Below, one piece after another: positions 1 through 11,925 of a DNA stretch of 64,000 nucleotides (the stretch's first letter is position 1; each line of letters starts with the position of its first letter). The notes under the pieces were generated by a model, which ran no database searches, was not told where the DNA came from, and saw nothing but the letters and a program-made list of their open reading frames with translations. The position numbers and the translations under genes were made by a program. Where the stretch lies: the NCBI GenBank assembly GCA_036346275.1, contig CM070713.1, forward strand, positions 78,298,382-78,362,381, given 5' to 3'. Origin of the DNA: Otatea glauca. Taxonomy: Eukaryota; Streptophyta; Magnoliopsida; Poales; Poaceae.

Positions 1-361
1 GTATAGTGTCCTGTCTCCTGATTTCCTTTCCCAGCATGTAATATATGGTTTTTTCTTTTTCTAGAACGTTTGTTTCCTTTTCCTTAATTCCAAGATATTT
101 GTTTCCTTTTCCTTGAAATGATGCTGGAGGTGGGGGGGAGATCTGTTGTGGGCCACAGGGATGAGTTAAACACATTAAACAGTGGCCATTGGATGTGGGT
201 GAGTAAAGCTGAGGAAAGATCTGAGAGGTTAATTTTGATGGAGGCAAGTTTCTGGGGACGTTTCGTTGGGTGCATGAAGGTTGGGCCATCTCTAGTGGGG
301 TGTATTATTTGAGGTGGACGTAGAAAAGAATACTTAGGTGCATTATAAAAGGGTATAGATG
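1..361 (+). repeat. Dispersed repeat R, copy 1
   Basis: This block is nearly the same as 62693-63050 (same orientation). Part of it recurs inverted at 2795-3018. Shared landmarks are the run around 'gatctgttgtgggccac', 'gaggcaagtttctgg' and 'ttaggtgcattataaa'. The outer edge is cut by the window start, so its full length is unknown. No transposase or other coding sequence was recognised. It is probably a terminal or internal piece of a non-autonomous transposon family; that is inference from copy number alone. Confidence 0.75.
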
Positions 362-2149
362 CATTTGCTCCTTCGTACCCTTATAGAGTCACCTACTTCT
401 CAATATATATGTACGAATGATGCATGGTAAAAGACTACAATAATACTAGTTCAATGCACTCTCAATATATATGTACAAATTAATGATGCATGGTAAAAGA
501 CTACGATAATACTAGTTCAATGCAATTATCAATTCTCATATAATCTATCTATATATGGGCCATTCTGAAAAGTCAACAATGTTATAGGAGTGATAATTTT
601 CTAATCTGCAGCTTTATGACCTTCTCTTCAGTACTGTTACATTTGACGCTGAACCAAACACTAGAAGGGTGATGCCTGATAAACATTTTTTTTCCTTAGA
701 TCTGGTGAACCCCATGGTAAAACTTGTGACTGGGCAATTATTTCAGTGCACAAGGTAGGTAGCATATGATCAAATGATATATCTAGTTGGGCTAGTTAGC
801 TAGCTGCATCGGTCAGAAATTCTTGCCTGGTGTGGATCTTGCCTGGTGTGGGCTTGCAGGTTTGTAGCACTGCAGCAGCAGGAGGCAGGAAGGCACATGC
901 AGTGTCATGCATGATGCAGGACTGGCTCCTCCTAGCTCTCGTGTCCTCTGGGTTAACCAGCTGTCCTGTCTTGGTCTTTACCTTGCAGTATCTCTACTAC
1001 TTCTAATTACCAGTTAGTGGCGGCGGTCCGTTCTTCACCCCTACCCCCTACCCCCACCCCACCAACACACACCCCACCGATTTGGAATGAACTCTTAATT
1101 TGGAATGAACAAGTACGTATCCGTGTACTATAGATACGATTTTTGTGAAATATGTAAATGTTTGCAATTCTTTTACTATCCACATTGTTGTATATTTGGA
1201 AATGAAGATACTAATGCCTTTTACATACACATGGGCAAGCGAGATTCGCTCCTACTGTTACACAAAACCAGTGAGAACTTGTTTTTGGCGGATGAGATCT
1301 GTTTCTCTTTACTTTCCTTCAAATGTTTCTTCATTCTTTCGATTTATGTATTGGAATTTGTAAAGACTCGTATTTGTTAAGAAAGAAATCTACACGTTCA
1401 TTTATAGATACATAGAATGCGCTACGATATATGGCTTTACTTATATGCATATGGAAGGCATGCGTGTAAATTGGAAACCGATTTTTTTAATAATACATTT
1501 TTAACTTGTGCACATGGTGGCTTCTTTACTTTATTAGATAGAAGATTGTCTCTACATGTTCTACTTCTATGATATATATAAGGTTTTTTTTGTTAATCAC
1601 GATTCTTGATTAATCGGTGCAGTTTGAAAATTCTAACCAAGTTGTGTGAGGCAAATTACTATATTGACCGCCAAATCGAAGTACACACAAAATGACAACA
1701 GTATATACAAGTAAAAAAACTGAGTTGTGCTTCATTCTATGATTTTTTTAAGCTGCACAAACACGAAAGTATGAACTATAAACAATGATCACTATTTCTA
1801 AGCGTGGTTTTTCTTCTTCTGGATCTGTAAAGCCTATACAGGTGTGAACTCTCATTTTAATGTTGTTAATACTACTTATGTCTATTTTGAATCTCACATG
1901 AATAAGAATGTACAAGTTGAAGTTGCTTATGGATTGAAAAAAAGAGATGCTTGAACTCTTTACATCAAAGACAAGGTTTTGATCAAAATGTTATCTAAGT
2001 CGTGTTGCAATATAACTGTTTATTTTCAGATCTTCTAGGATGTATACCAAGAATAGAATATTATTTCTAAATATGTTCTAATATCATAAATGCCTTATGT
2101 ACTATGTACAATATATTTGGTTTTAATTCATGCCGGAGGAGAAACCATT
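362..2149. other. AT-rich intergenic stretch
   Basis: No gene was recognised. It contains a short tandem duplication (399-524, listed separately), a doubled phrase 'ttgcctggtgtgg' at about 824-851, and a C-rich patch near 1038-1078. Two short open frames at 1105-1380 show no family signature and are best ignored. The right part may belong to the transposon whose end lies at 2271. Confidence 0.5.
399..524. repeat. Two-copy tandem repeat, unit about 62 bp
   Basis: Copy 1 (about 399-458) and copy 2 (about 461-524) share 'ctcaatatatatgtac', 'gatgcatggtaaaagacta' and 'aatactagttcaatgca'. Copy 2 has a 4-bp insertion after 'gtacaaa'. This is a simple local duplication. Confidence 0.85.
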
Positions 2150-2271
2150 AAAACTTGTGTAATCGAAAGAAATAGATGTTTGATCTTGTAGAACAATTTT
2201 CTTTTATTGCTTGACCTTTATGTTTCGTTATCAATTTTATTTTTCATAGCAACGCACGGGCATCCAACTAG
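2150..2271 (+). mobile_element. Helitron-type 3' terminus (family A), plus orientation
   Basis: The block ends 'gcaacgcacgggcatccaa' and then CTAG followed by T, which fits the CTRR|T ending of Helitrons. The same roughly 120 bp recurs in reverse orientation at 27181-27305, stopping at the same CTAG. A sharp shared boundary at CTAG supports a transposon end. No perfect hairpin is present, the 5' end was not found, and no Rep/helicase coding is visible, so this would be a non-autonomous copy. Confidence 0.5.
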
Positions 2272-2794
2272 TAGTCTCAAATTCTCAATATCGAAGCAAT
2301 CACTTTTCCGGGCTTATTCTTTTTTTCTTTCTTTTTTTTATCATTTCTAAATAGAAATACAAATTTAGCCTCTTTCTTACCGCGGAAGTCATCTTCCGCA
2401 CTCCCGTACCACGGAAGCATCTCTCGCGCTCCCCCAACAAAGCACCCGGGCTCTTGTGCACACCGCTTTCGCTTCCACGCACGCCGGCCGCAGAAACTCG
2501 CTCTCGCGCTCACGTGCCATGGGAGCTCCGTCTCCTCCCGCGCCTTCGGAGCGCGGCAACCACCTGCTCCCATGCCTCCCGCACTACCCCTCCGCGCGCC
2601 TTTCGCGATGGGGAGAGGTTAGATTTGAAAAAAAAATCATAAAAATTTATTTATTTTTTAAAAAGAGATAGGAAAATAATCGCTTACCCAATGTCCATTG
2701 CAGCATTGCTGCTGTGCACCACCATGCATATGCATGGACAGAGGACAATGGAAATATCAAACCTGCATACACATAGATATGCTTGCTTCTATCT
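2272..2794. other. Intergenic, with a GC-rich patch
   Basis: A GC-rich patch at about 2380-2615 is open in several frames but has no recognisable domain, and it is followed by A/T homopolymer runs. It could be the remnant of a gene 5' region captured by a transposon. Nothing more can be supported. Confidence 0.3.
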
Positions 2795-3018
2795 ATACCC
2801 CTTTATAATGCACCTAAGCAATTTTTTCTACGTTCACCCTAAATAATGCACCTCATTAGAGATGGCCCAATGTTCGTGCACCTAGCAAAACGCCCCCAGA
2901 AACTTGCATTCATCAAAATAAACGTCTCAGATCTTTCCTCAGTTTTACTCACCCACATCCGATGGTTGTTGTTTAATGTGTCTAACTCATTCATTCATGT
3001 GGCCCACAACAGGAGAGC
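2795..3018 (-). repeat. Dispersed repeat R, inverted partial copy
   Basis: The reverse complement matches the inner two thirds of repeat R at 1-361, running from the 'gggtatagat' end to the 'gatctgttgtgggcc' region, where similarity stops. With copy 1 it forms an inverted pair about 2.4 kb apart. It is more diverged than the 62.7-kb copy. Confidence 0.65.
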
Positions 3019-3420
3019 CCGCACATATATATTTCAATTGAACTATATATATGGAATTTATGTTGCAAATCTAAACCCATTTGATTTCGATTCAATATTT
3101 ACCATACCAGTCAGTACCATGAATCGCTCGCTTAATTTTCTTCCATTCATGCATGTGCACCACATCCTATACAAGGCGCTCACGTACCGCCGCCATAATA
3201 TTATTTAGCGAAAAATATTATATAAGGAATGTGTGTATGAAATGCAATTATCGTGTGATAAATATAAGGAATAAGTTCATTTTAGGACTTATTCCTAAAT
3301 ACACTATGGGAAGTAATAGATATTCTGATAATAATTAGTCTCAATCAGGACGCACAAATGGTGCTATATGTTAGCATTCATATTTGGATGATAATTAGGG
3401 AAACCATTATTGGTCCAGCT

Positions 3421-3616
3421 TTCCAGATGACATCTTCTGCTGCGCATGGCGTCGACCCGCCCGGCGCCGACTACACTGGGGCTTGCGCGCGCGATCACCT
3501 ACGGAGATGGACGCGTACCTTTGCGCGGAGCGGAGGCGCGCGAGGTCGCCGACGCCCCTTCATGGAGCGATCTTGGCGCCGCGTATTTGGAGGAGATCAA
3601 GGGCAACACCTTCGGG
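3421..3616 (+). other. GC-rich open stretch, unassigned
   Basis: A short GC-rich island lies in AT-rich DNA. One frame from ATG at 3446 reads about 57 residues with composition typical of a grass coding exon. It then runs into the tandem repeat at 3617 without a clear splice site. I do not recognise the family. It may be a captured exon fragment. Confidence 0.25.
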
Positions 3617-3778
3617 CATGCGGATCCTCTCTGTTTATTTCCTTGTTTGATTCGCTCTCCTTCCAAATATGTAGTACATACAGTTTTGGCAATTCAAGTC
3701 TGGTTTCCTTGCATGCAGATCCTCCCTGTTTATTTCCTTGTTTGATTCGCTCTCCTTCCAAATATGTAGTACGTACAA
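3617..3778. repeat. Two-copy direct repeat, spacing 95 bp
   Basis: About 66 bp starting 'catgcggatcctctctg' at 3617 is repeated from 3712 ('catgcagatcctccctg'). Both copies run through 'tccaaatatgtagtac', with a handful of substitutions and about 30 bp of unique sequence between them. Confidence 0.85.
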
Positions 3779-4664
3779 TGTGATCACAAGATTATTTATT
3801 ATTAAGTATTATATTAATACTTATCTTTTATTTAATTGATAAGCAGATGTACTGTCGTCGTAGCGTTAGCACTGACACTATACTAGTCTTACAAGTTGCA
3901 GTGAGTAGTAATGGATCAATACGTACGATTATAGTTAACTTCTGCGTACAGTTCCACACATGCATGCATGGAATGGAAGCCAGAGGCTGCATGTAAGCAT
4001 TAATTGCGACCAGTGTAATGGAATATACATTGACCTAGTCATGCATGCTGTATGAATATGGTCAATGGCACTGAATTTCTTTGAAGATCGATGTAGGAAG
4101 GAATGTCATGTCCATAACTCCATATATAAGACACAGTTCGCAACTTAGAAATTAGGGTACCAACAGACTGCATGCCGCGGTATGAATATATGGCCAGTGG
4201 TACTGAATTTCTTTTCCCCTTTTCCTTTGCAGGTAGAATTTCATCATGTCAACAAGGGATCCTGCATGCTTGTCAGCTGTTGTCTGGCTGGTACTACTTA
4301 CATACCGGTTCACTTTGTACATAGTCAAGTCTCAAACTGTACTGTCCAAAAATATATGCAAACTTATGATATGAATGATATAGTTACACATATTGACAAC
4401 GACGAAAAATGGCCCAAGTAAAATCCATTCCCCCATCAACAACAGAATCGATCCATTCATATCTACATGACAGCAGCACTTCAGTCACAGCCTAATGCAT
4501 CACTACCACTACTAAACTACACAGCAGGTGCATTACATGCACAACGAAATCTGCACAACTTTGGATCACGAAAAAATAAACTCAAATTAAGGTGAAGTTA
4601 TTTCACTCTACTGCAAGGGCATGCAGCAGCTAGCTAGCTAGATAAATTGCATGCAGCACCGATA
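3779..4664. other. NAC gene 3' flank
   Basis: AT-rich DNA downstream of the NAC stop codon. The part next to 4664 should be 3' UTR. A weak direct repeat ('gtatgaatat' ... 'gaatttctttt') occurs near 4045-4085 and 4175-4215. No gene was recognised. Confidence 0.4.
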
Positions 4665-5913
4665 TCACATCTGCATCAGGCTGTTGTAATTATAGTGCTC
4701 CTCCAGCGCTAGATCCATCAGCACGCCACCTGTGCACTGATCGCCGCCTTGATCTTTCGATCCCGCCGCCGCCGTCGCGCCGCCGCCGTCGAGGTGCTGG
4801 TTGAAATCGAAGATGGTGTTGTAGTTTAGCAGCTCCATGTTGGGGAAGACGTTCAGATGCGAGCCGACCCCGCCGTGGTGATGATCGGAAGACGGCAGCT
4901 GGTAATGGTGGCCGCCAAAGGTGGGGATCGAGAACGGAGGCGAGTAGTCCGGATCATGAGACGAGGAGTTGACGTTGCTTCCCTTAACGGTAGCGGCACC
5001 GCGAGTAGGCATGAAGATCTCCTGCTCATTGTCCATGGCGGATTCCACCGTGTCAGCTTTCTTCTTGTGGAAAACTCTGCACAGCACCCAGTCCTCCTGT
5101 ACACAAAGCATATTAATTAGCGTCTTTCTCTAGCATTTGATTCCTCACTAGCAAAGGATTTTATTGGTACACTCGAAAGGTAGTAATAACACATACACAA
5201 CAACAACAACAAAAAATCAACCTGTATATATTACGTACCTTGGGTGGGGTTTGAGGGTTCTCCATGCGGAACTCGTGCATGACCCAGCTGGTCTTGATGC
5301 CGTTGGGGGCGCGGCCGAGGTAGAAGACGAGGGTCTTGCGCATGCCGACGATGGCGCGGCCGGCCTGCTTGGGGTTGTGGATGATGCGGTCCTTGCCGGT
5401 GGCCTTCCAGTACCCCGACTTGGTGGCGCGGTTCGTGCGGTGGCCCGTCGCGTACTTGCGGTCGCGGAAGCTGAAGAAGTACCACTCGTTCGTGCTCAGC
5501 TTCGCAACGTCTACCATGCACACAAACACAACAATTAGCAACAAATTAAAGCTGTAACTAGTCAATCGTCACTAGTAGTATCAATGTAGGGGATATATGT
5601 TAATTGCGTGCGTACACAAACGTATATGCTTGCTGTTAATTGTACAATTAAGACCGATCGATGATGTAGATTTGTAGACACAGAAGAGGCGAAATTAATA
5701 AGCATGAACTTGCTGCCGCATATGTACAAGCACTTCATTTCAACAGTCTATATAGCGAGATAGATAACTAGTAATTATTCAGGAATTTCGAAACATCAGG
5801 GGATATAATATATATGTCCTCACAAAGAACAAGAGAGAGAAACAACAATCAGGGAATATTAACTGATTGCAAATATTACAAAAATGTCTTGCGTACAAAT
5901 TTCTTTTATTATT

Positions 5914-5945
<32 letters not shown>

Positions 5946-6597
5946 ATATTAGTTCCAACCAAGATTTTCAATATCAGGGAAATTTCGATGCACCAGGGGA
6001 ATTAAATGGGGGAAAATTCATCAGGCACACCCAGATCAAGAAAATGTTTATATGAAATGCCATGTAGCTGGTTCCTTTTCTCGATTTCATCTAAATAATC
6101 ATAATATTTTTGGATATATATTGCACATTTATCATAGATTAATTGTATAAACTTAATATATAACACTAATCCACTAAGGATCATAAAAGAAACTTGTGTT
6201 AGAAGCAACACTGTTGTAGGCAATATATATAGCAGATCATATTCATATATGAATATGATCCGAGCGTTTTTAATTAATTAACGAGGAAAAAAGACAAACC
6301 TAATTGAAGCCAATAAAACGTGGTTGCGTGCTTAATTAATCATTCCATGGAATAGAGTCGAATTAATTAAGCTAGGTAGCTTGCTGGAGAGGGACTAACT
6401 AGGGATTAACTAATTAACCAACCTGGCAGTTCCCACGGCTCCTGGGTGTGCAGATCCACCTCGACCATGGTCCCGCCGGCTCCGGCGAAGCGTTCGTTCA
6501 CCACCTTGTTGCGCAGGTAGTGGCACACCAGCTCCTCGTCGCTCGGGTAGAACCGGAACCCCGGAGGAAGAGTCAGCTCGATGTCCCTCAGACCCAT
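4665..6597 (-). CDS. NAC-domain transcription factor, 3 exons, 292 aa
   Basis: Exons are 6423-6597, 5239-5510 and 4665-5096 (175+272+432 nt), all with GT-AG introns. The start is the ATG at 6597. Residues about 9-162 form a full NAC DNA-binding domain: 'LPPGFRFYPSDEELVCHYL' (subdomain A), 'FSFRDRKYATGHRTNRA' (C), 'KSGYWKATGKDR' (D, DNA-contacting), 'KTSWVMHEFR' (E) and 'EDWVLCRVFHKKK' opening exon 3. NAC proteins dimerise and bind CGTR-type promoter elements in the nucleus. Exon positions are the canonical ones for the family. The C-terminal activation region (about 163-292) is rich in His, Gly, Asn and Asp and ends 'NYNSLMQM'. The 'MGLRDIE' N-terminus resembles the NAC21/22-like group, but I do not assign a gene number. 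Intron 1 carries an ATC microsatellite. No break was seen. Confidence 0.95.
5914..5945. repeat. (ATC)n microsatellite in NAC intron 1
   Basis: About ten uninterrupted ATC/TCA units lie in the first intron of the NAC gene. It is likely length-polymorphic. It is not coding, despite giving poly-His or poly-Ser in two plus-strand frames. Confidence 0.9.
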
Positions 6598-7300
6598 GGC
6601 TATATAATCTCCTCGATCTGCTGCTCTATCTATACGTGTCCGTGTGTGTAATTAATTTGTACTGAGATATATATGGATGAGATATATACGTGGCTAGCTA
6701 GCTATATGTACGAGAGGAGAAGAGAGAGATCGATGGAGTCAGGATTAGCTAGAAGCCTAGAACGTATATATCTACGCTGCTGCAGCTTGAGCTTGTGTGA
6801 CCTTGGAATGGCAGGCGGGAAGGAAATATATAGAGCTTGGTGCCGGATTAATAATATGTAGAGAGAAGTGTAGGCGAGCAAGCAACAAGGAGGCAGGGTG
6901 GTACTAGTAGAGTGAGAGAGGCCGGGCAGGAAGCTTTCAATCTATATCCATCTATAGCTAGCTCGATCAGGCAATCGATCTCTATCTGTGTACGTCGGTG
7001 TGAGCTGATGAGGAGGGCCGGAGAGCAATGGCTGGCTATTTACAAAACGGCAATAGTACTATCTGTTGATTCTCTCTTGCTTGATTTCCCTCGCTGCTGC
7101 TGTCACCTCACCGGAGCAGGGGGGGAAGAGACGGGAGGACGCGTGCGCGCCTGTCGCATTCGCAGCAGCGCCTTTAATTTCCCTATATCCACGATGCTTG
7201 CGCAGCAAGAACTCGAGAGCTAGGTAGAGAGGAGAGGAAGAGCTATAGCTAGCTATTGAGGAGAGGAGAGGAGAGGAGGAGGAGGAGATCCACGCTCACA
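6598..7300 (-). promoter_or_regulatory. NAC 5' UTR and proximal promoter region
   Basis: This is the sequence immediately upstream of the NAC ATG. It contains TATA-like stretches ('tatatat' near 6668-6690), many 'gctagc' and 'gatcgat' palindromes, and a purine-rich run of gagga units at about 7258-7288, which is pyrimidine-rich on the gene strand. The transcription start cannot be placed from sequence alone. Confidence 0.4.
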
Positions 7301-9848
7301 AGAAACTACTTGGGGCGCTAGAAACCCCAACCCCACTTTGATGTGCACTACATGTATGTGCATATATGCAGCAGCAACAGCAACATGTATGGCTCTGTCA
7401 ATCGAGACACATATATTTAGCAACAGGGTTGCCTTTGCCCAATGCATATCAATCATGATATGACCAGCCTTGTTAATCCATATCTATCCTAGATCTCCTG
7501 CCATGTATGTCTCTGGCTAGTTAAATTTGCTTAGAAGTAAGTGCACGTGTTTGTACAGATACATACATGGCACTGATTATTATGGTAATTAAGCAAGCCA
7601 ACAAAAATATCAGGCTTGGGCAGGGAGAGTTAATGGGGGATTAATTACCAACAGTGTAACTTAAGCAAGGTATCTAGCTAGATTGCTAAGTAATCAAGGA
7701 GAGGCTACATATACTAGCTGACGACCGCCTTCATTTCTACTCGTTTTGATATCAATATCCCCTCTCCTGTACACTGTTGTTCTTTTCAGTGTGTGACGAT
7801 ATACGAAAGATGTACGGACTTGGCGTCTTCTGATAAAAGGGCAAAGAAATTCGTTTCGGAGAAAAATAGAGCAAATTAAGATAAGAGAGAGAGAGAAAAG
7901 AAAAGTACGTAGGAGAAATTTTCTTCTTCTCAAAGAGAAAGGGGAGGAGAAAGAATTAAGAAGATACATATATACATGTCCAAAGGAACTGAGATGTCAG
8001 CAATAATTTCAGTTCAGCCTGCATCGTTCTATACAATGAAGCGGATAACGATATGACGACGGCAAACGATCACTGGTGATTAATTACTCGTACTAATCAC
8101 TGTGTGTATATGTGTTCATGATCAATTCAATCACCCGTTGGATTGCGATCGAGGTGCAATCAAGTTTTGTATAAATGTATTAATTGCTGCTGTACATGTG
8201 CTTGTTGTGTGCTCGCTCGCGTATAAAAAGGAAAGATATCGAGATGCAACTGTACACGTACGTTCACTAGGGCACACGCAGCTATTCCAGAACAGTAGCG
8301 AGCGACATATCCGTCAGAATAAGGGGGACGTACAGGTACAGTACGTGTGTTAGTGATCAGTGTATATCATCGTACACCATGCGTACATGGCTACATGCAT
8401 ATGGTTGTTGGAGCTTAATGATCATAAAAGTACGTTTTCCTCTATTTCCTCCGGCCATTCCATTCCATGTTCAGGTAAATATATATCCCTATCTAGGCAA
8501 AAAGAGGAATTAAAGCTGCGTGTCTAATCACTTCATATATACGCACATGCATGTTCTATGTAAGGCTAGGCGAGGATTGCTTGTGTGCGGTCTCTAAAAT
8601 TGAGCTTTCATCTTTATTTTATAATACTTTGTTCATAACTGCATAATCATAATCATAAGAAATTATTTTTTTAAATACGAATTCAACTGTATCACTTTTG
8701 TGTCATATAATATATGTATTGTTAAACTAGTTGTTGATCAAAACTAGCGTATTTACCTACGCAACTACGTAGCTAGATATTATGATACAGTTGTCTTTGA
8801 TATACCACTTTACTTCCTGTAATTGAAATTCAATTGTATTTGTTATATAACTCTAATATCTATATACGATTAATCTGCACCATTATAATCTGGCCTCACT
8901 AAAATAAGTGGTGAAAATCCCTTCTCTTTTCTTTCAATTAATGTGAGAATTTTTCTAAAAAGATTCTTTTTAGAATTATGGTGGGATTTTCTTTCTCTTA
9001 AAACGAAGAAGGTGCCTTAAATATTATTGGTTATTTTTATTTATTTAGATATACAAACTTTGAAACATGAATTACTGATCGATCGATGGACATAGGGAAT
9101 TAAGTAGGCAAGGGTCGGTGATAGATCGATGCAAGTAGGTAGGCGCATATATACATGTATCGTACGGCAGGATATCTGCATGATATATATTGTGCAAGTT
9201 ACAGTTAATTAACTAATTGACTGAAGATATATAGATCAAGATTGATGAGCATGCTGATGGCAGTTGGGATAACTAACTCGGAGAGATTAGTGATGTCATG
9301 CAACGCCCCACAGCAAGGCATAACGGAATTAAGTCTGCTTACATTGGATTAAAAAAGTGGGAATTAATCATGGGGAATAATTAGCGTAAGCTAGAGTTGA
9401 TATTTTTTTTCCTGACGATATGTTGTGCATACACTGGCGACTCTGGAATGTGTCCAATCCCAATCACCCGAGACAGCGATACCTCTGCCTCTGCAAGAAG
9501 CTAGCTAGCGATCGACCACAAGCAGTTAACGGGAGCTGTCCGATCCATCATGCACCCGATCGATCCTGCGATTGGACTGCTCAGAAAAGATAAGCCAGGG
9601 AACACAGATTCAGACGTCTGCAGCTTGCTGCAGTTACAAGGGTCCGCCGGATGCAGGCTAAGTTTTTTCTTTTGCAGAGTCTGAATTAAATCTTTGGCAT
9701 CATGTCCAAAAAGGCAGGGAAAAAAAAAGGAAAAGAAGAAGACCAGTACGTACTACATAAATACATCTTCTGACTGGTCCTGGATTCTGACGATGATGCA
9801 AACAAGAATTAAATGCAGCTGCCATAACTGATGCCAAAACATATATGT
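7301..9848. other. Intergenic, no gene seen
   Basis: AT-rich DNA with abundant ATAT and GATCGATC motifs. Short open frames (7694-7969, 8102-8353) have no recognisable domain, signal or splice context. It is probably distal NAC promoter and spacer. Confidence 0.4.
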
Positions 9849-10000
9849 ACTCCTCCGTCCGAAAATATAAAGTATATTTTAACTCTATATAAAGATTAAT
9901 GTTACGTTAAAATTAAAAAAATTATGAGAGAAAATAACATAGACTCCACTGCTTATTTGTTTTAAAAAGATGAGAGATATACTTTGTATAGTATAGGTGG
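9849..10000. mobile_element. Degenerate Stowaway-like MITE
   Basis: It begins 'ctcctccgtccgaaaatata', the conserved terminal inverted repeat of grass Stowaway MITEs, followed by 'aagtatattttaactc'. The second terminal repeat is decayed ('gagatatactttgtat'), so the right boundary is approximate. Confidence 0.5.
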
Positions 10001-10017
10001 CAATGAATAAATGCATC

Positions 10018-10100
10018 TGTGAACTGCTGAAGTGCATGTACACCTGTGAACAGCTGAAAAGTGCATGTACACCTGTGAATTGCTGAAGTGCATATATGTA
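10018..10100. repeat. Three-unit tandem repeat, about 28 bp
   Basis: The unit 'tgtgaactgctgaagtgca' plus 'tgtacacc' occurs at 10018, 10045 and 10074, with small changes ('cagctgaaaa', 'ttgctgaag'). It is flanked by 'atatgtactatgatc' duplicated at 10095 and 10153. Confidence 0.85.
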
Positions 10101-10711
10101 CTATGATCAATCTAATCTATAAGCAGTCTCGGTGGCCATGCTGAACTGCATGTATGTACTATGATCGAAGATCAAGTCATGGGTGCCATCGATTGCACGC
10201 GGAAAACTGAGGCGGCATCAAGCGGAGAAAGGCCCCTCTGAGCATTGTGCATGGAGTACTTGCGTAAGTATATGCCCATTGCCCATGATCCAAAGTGGCA
10301 GTCTTCATGTCGACAGAATGTCGTTTAAAAAAAATGGTGTAATTTCGGGACAATGGTCGGACAAAATTTTGAATTTTTTGATAGAATTTAAATGAGCTCC
10401 ACCAAAATGAAACTTGGACAAGTGTATTTTAGGACCCACCAAAAGAACCGCATTTCAGTGAAATTCAAAAGGACCTTGGTTGGTGGTCACCTCATAGCAT
10501 CCATTTCTTCATGTTTCTACAACTTGCTAGGTAGACCTAGGGAGTTGCGTTGGGCTTTTCCGGGTCAGCCCGAGGCCTGATGGGCAGGCACAGGCCAATA
10601 TGACATGTGGCAGGCCGTGCTAGGCCTCGAAACAAGATACGATAGACGACACGGTATGCCGGTTGGATCGTGCTTGGACCGGTAAGACACGGCGGCAGCA
10701 TAAGGAGGAGG

Positions 10712-11406
10712 CTAGTAGGCATCAGGGGGAGCTGGGACGCCAAGGCTCAGGCACAAAGAACAGGCGAGTGGCTCGGACACCGCCAAAATCGAGGCGTTGG
10801 ACACCAACCTGCCGATGCGGACGACGTGGCGTGCAGCGGAGGCAAGGAGGAGGAGGTAGGATTGGGCAGCCGGTGAGCGCTCGGTAGTGGCGAGCGCGTA
10901 GATGTGGCCGAGGGCTTCAGCAAGGAGGCCCAACAGCGTGGCGTTGAATGTGTGCAGCGCATCACAGGCGAGGGTGCATGCGCCATGGTCGGATCATGGT
11001 TAGGGCGGTTGGCAGCAGTGAGAAGCACATCAATGAGGACGACGAGGGGCAGAGCCTCATCTGTAGAGATGGGCGTGGAGAGGGCAGAGGCAAAAGAAGA
11101 GGGGGTGAGGAGGAGGTGGTCACAGAGCGGGTGGTCGGAGGGGAAGGAGAGAAGGGAGTTGAGGAGGAAGGGGAGGTTTTGCGGGAAGGACGCGAGGAGG
11201 TGGTCGTCGATGAGAGGAGAGGAAAAAGGGTCTGAGGTGGGAAGAGAGGTCACAGCGGGGGACGGAGGAGAGGGCGAGGTCAAGGAGGGGGAGGTGGATC
11301 CATCGGTGGTGTCAAGGAGAGAAGTCATCAAGGAGCTGCTCCCATTCCTACGGCGAGAGGGAGGCGAAGGAGGTGGGTGGGGTTTGAGGGAGGGCTGTTG
11401 GTCCAT
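10712..11406 (-). pseudogene. Gene fragment resembling AP-5 complex subunit beta
   Basis: On the minus strand, two overlapping open frames give stretches such as 'SFPSDHPLCDHLLL' and 'ALSTPISTDEA', then, in another frame, 'GLLAEALGHIYAL', 'ERSPAAQSYLLLLASAARH' and 'RLVSNASILAVSEPL'. This composition and phrase order look like the N-terminal part of the plant AP-5 adaptor beta subunit, a vesicle-coat protein. The frame changes within the fragment and the N-terminal segment is scrambled, so it is not a working gene. It lies just beyond a beta-COP fragment in the same orientation. The family call is from memory of plant AP-5 beta proteins and needs a search. Confidence 0.45.
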
Positions 11407-11511
11407 TGCCAGCGAGCAAAGAGGGAGAGGAGACGAGGGAGCGTGGGGGATGGGAATGAATATGTTTTTAGGGGAAGATGGGTGTGTCTACCCACCTTTT
11501 TCTTTGTGCAT

Positions 11512-11905
11512 TTATTTATCAGAATCCCACCACGCGTAGCGGCGGATGAAGTGGTGTCGTTGCTCAAGATTTGTGAGGATCAACAACACGTGTGGCTCGA
11601 GCAGCGAGCCATTGAGGTGGCAGAGGAAGCGCATCATGACCCGGATGTACTTGTCGATGGTCTCAAGGTAGAGGAGGAAGAGCTTTTGGATGGTGTGGTC
11701 CTTAGAGGGGAGGACATATTGTACGATGGTGATGAAGAGGTGATGAAGCATTTCGCCGTTGAGGAGGAGAATGATGGTGTACTTCATGGCATCACCTTGG
11801 TAGCAACGTCGCTGCCCTTGAGGTCACCCTTGATCTCGTTGGCCATGGAGGCGGCATCTTCCTAGTCTCCGACATCATTGCCACTGACGGTATGATCGAT
11901 CTGGA
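11512..11905 (-). pseudogene. Beta-COP (coatomer beta subunit) fragment
   Basis: Minus-strand translation begins near 11865 with 'MANEIKGDLKGSDVATKV'. It continues with 'MKYTIILLLNGEMLHHLFIT', 'VQYVLPSKDHTIQKLFLLYL' and 'RFLCHLNG', and ends with 'LTNLEQRHHFIRRYA'. These match the N-terminal adaptin/HEAT region of coatomer beta, which coats COPI vesicles. Relative to the family, about 25 residues are missing between 'LETIDK' and 'YIRV', and there is a stop just before the N-terminus ('GD*EDAAS'). It is an intron-less, truncated copy. Its left end is the AP-5-like fragment, and its right side is cut by the solo LTR at 11926. Confidence 0.75.
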
Positions 11906-11925
11906 CATTAAGGAGTGGTATGTAT

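Noticed and set aside
5914..5945. Poly-His open frame in NAC intron 1
   Set aside because: It is an (ATC)n microsatellite in an intron on the opposite strand.
4665..6597. miR164 target site in the NAC mRNA
   Set aside because: Known miR164-regulated NACs carry the site in the last exon. I saw no matching sequence there.
10904..11539. 211-codon plus-strand frame rich in Glu/Gly/Arg
   Set aside because: It is the complement of the AP-5-like fragment, whose minus-strand reading has recognisable phrases.
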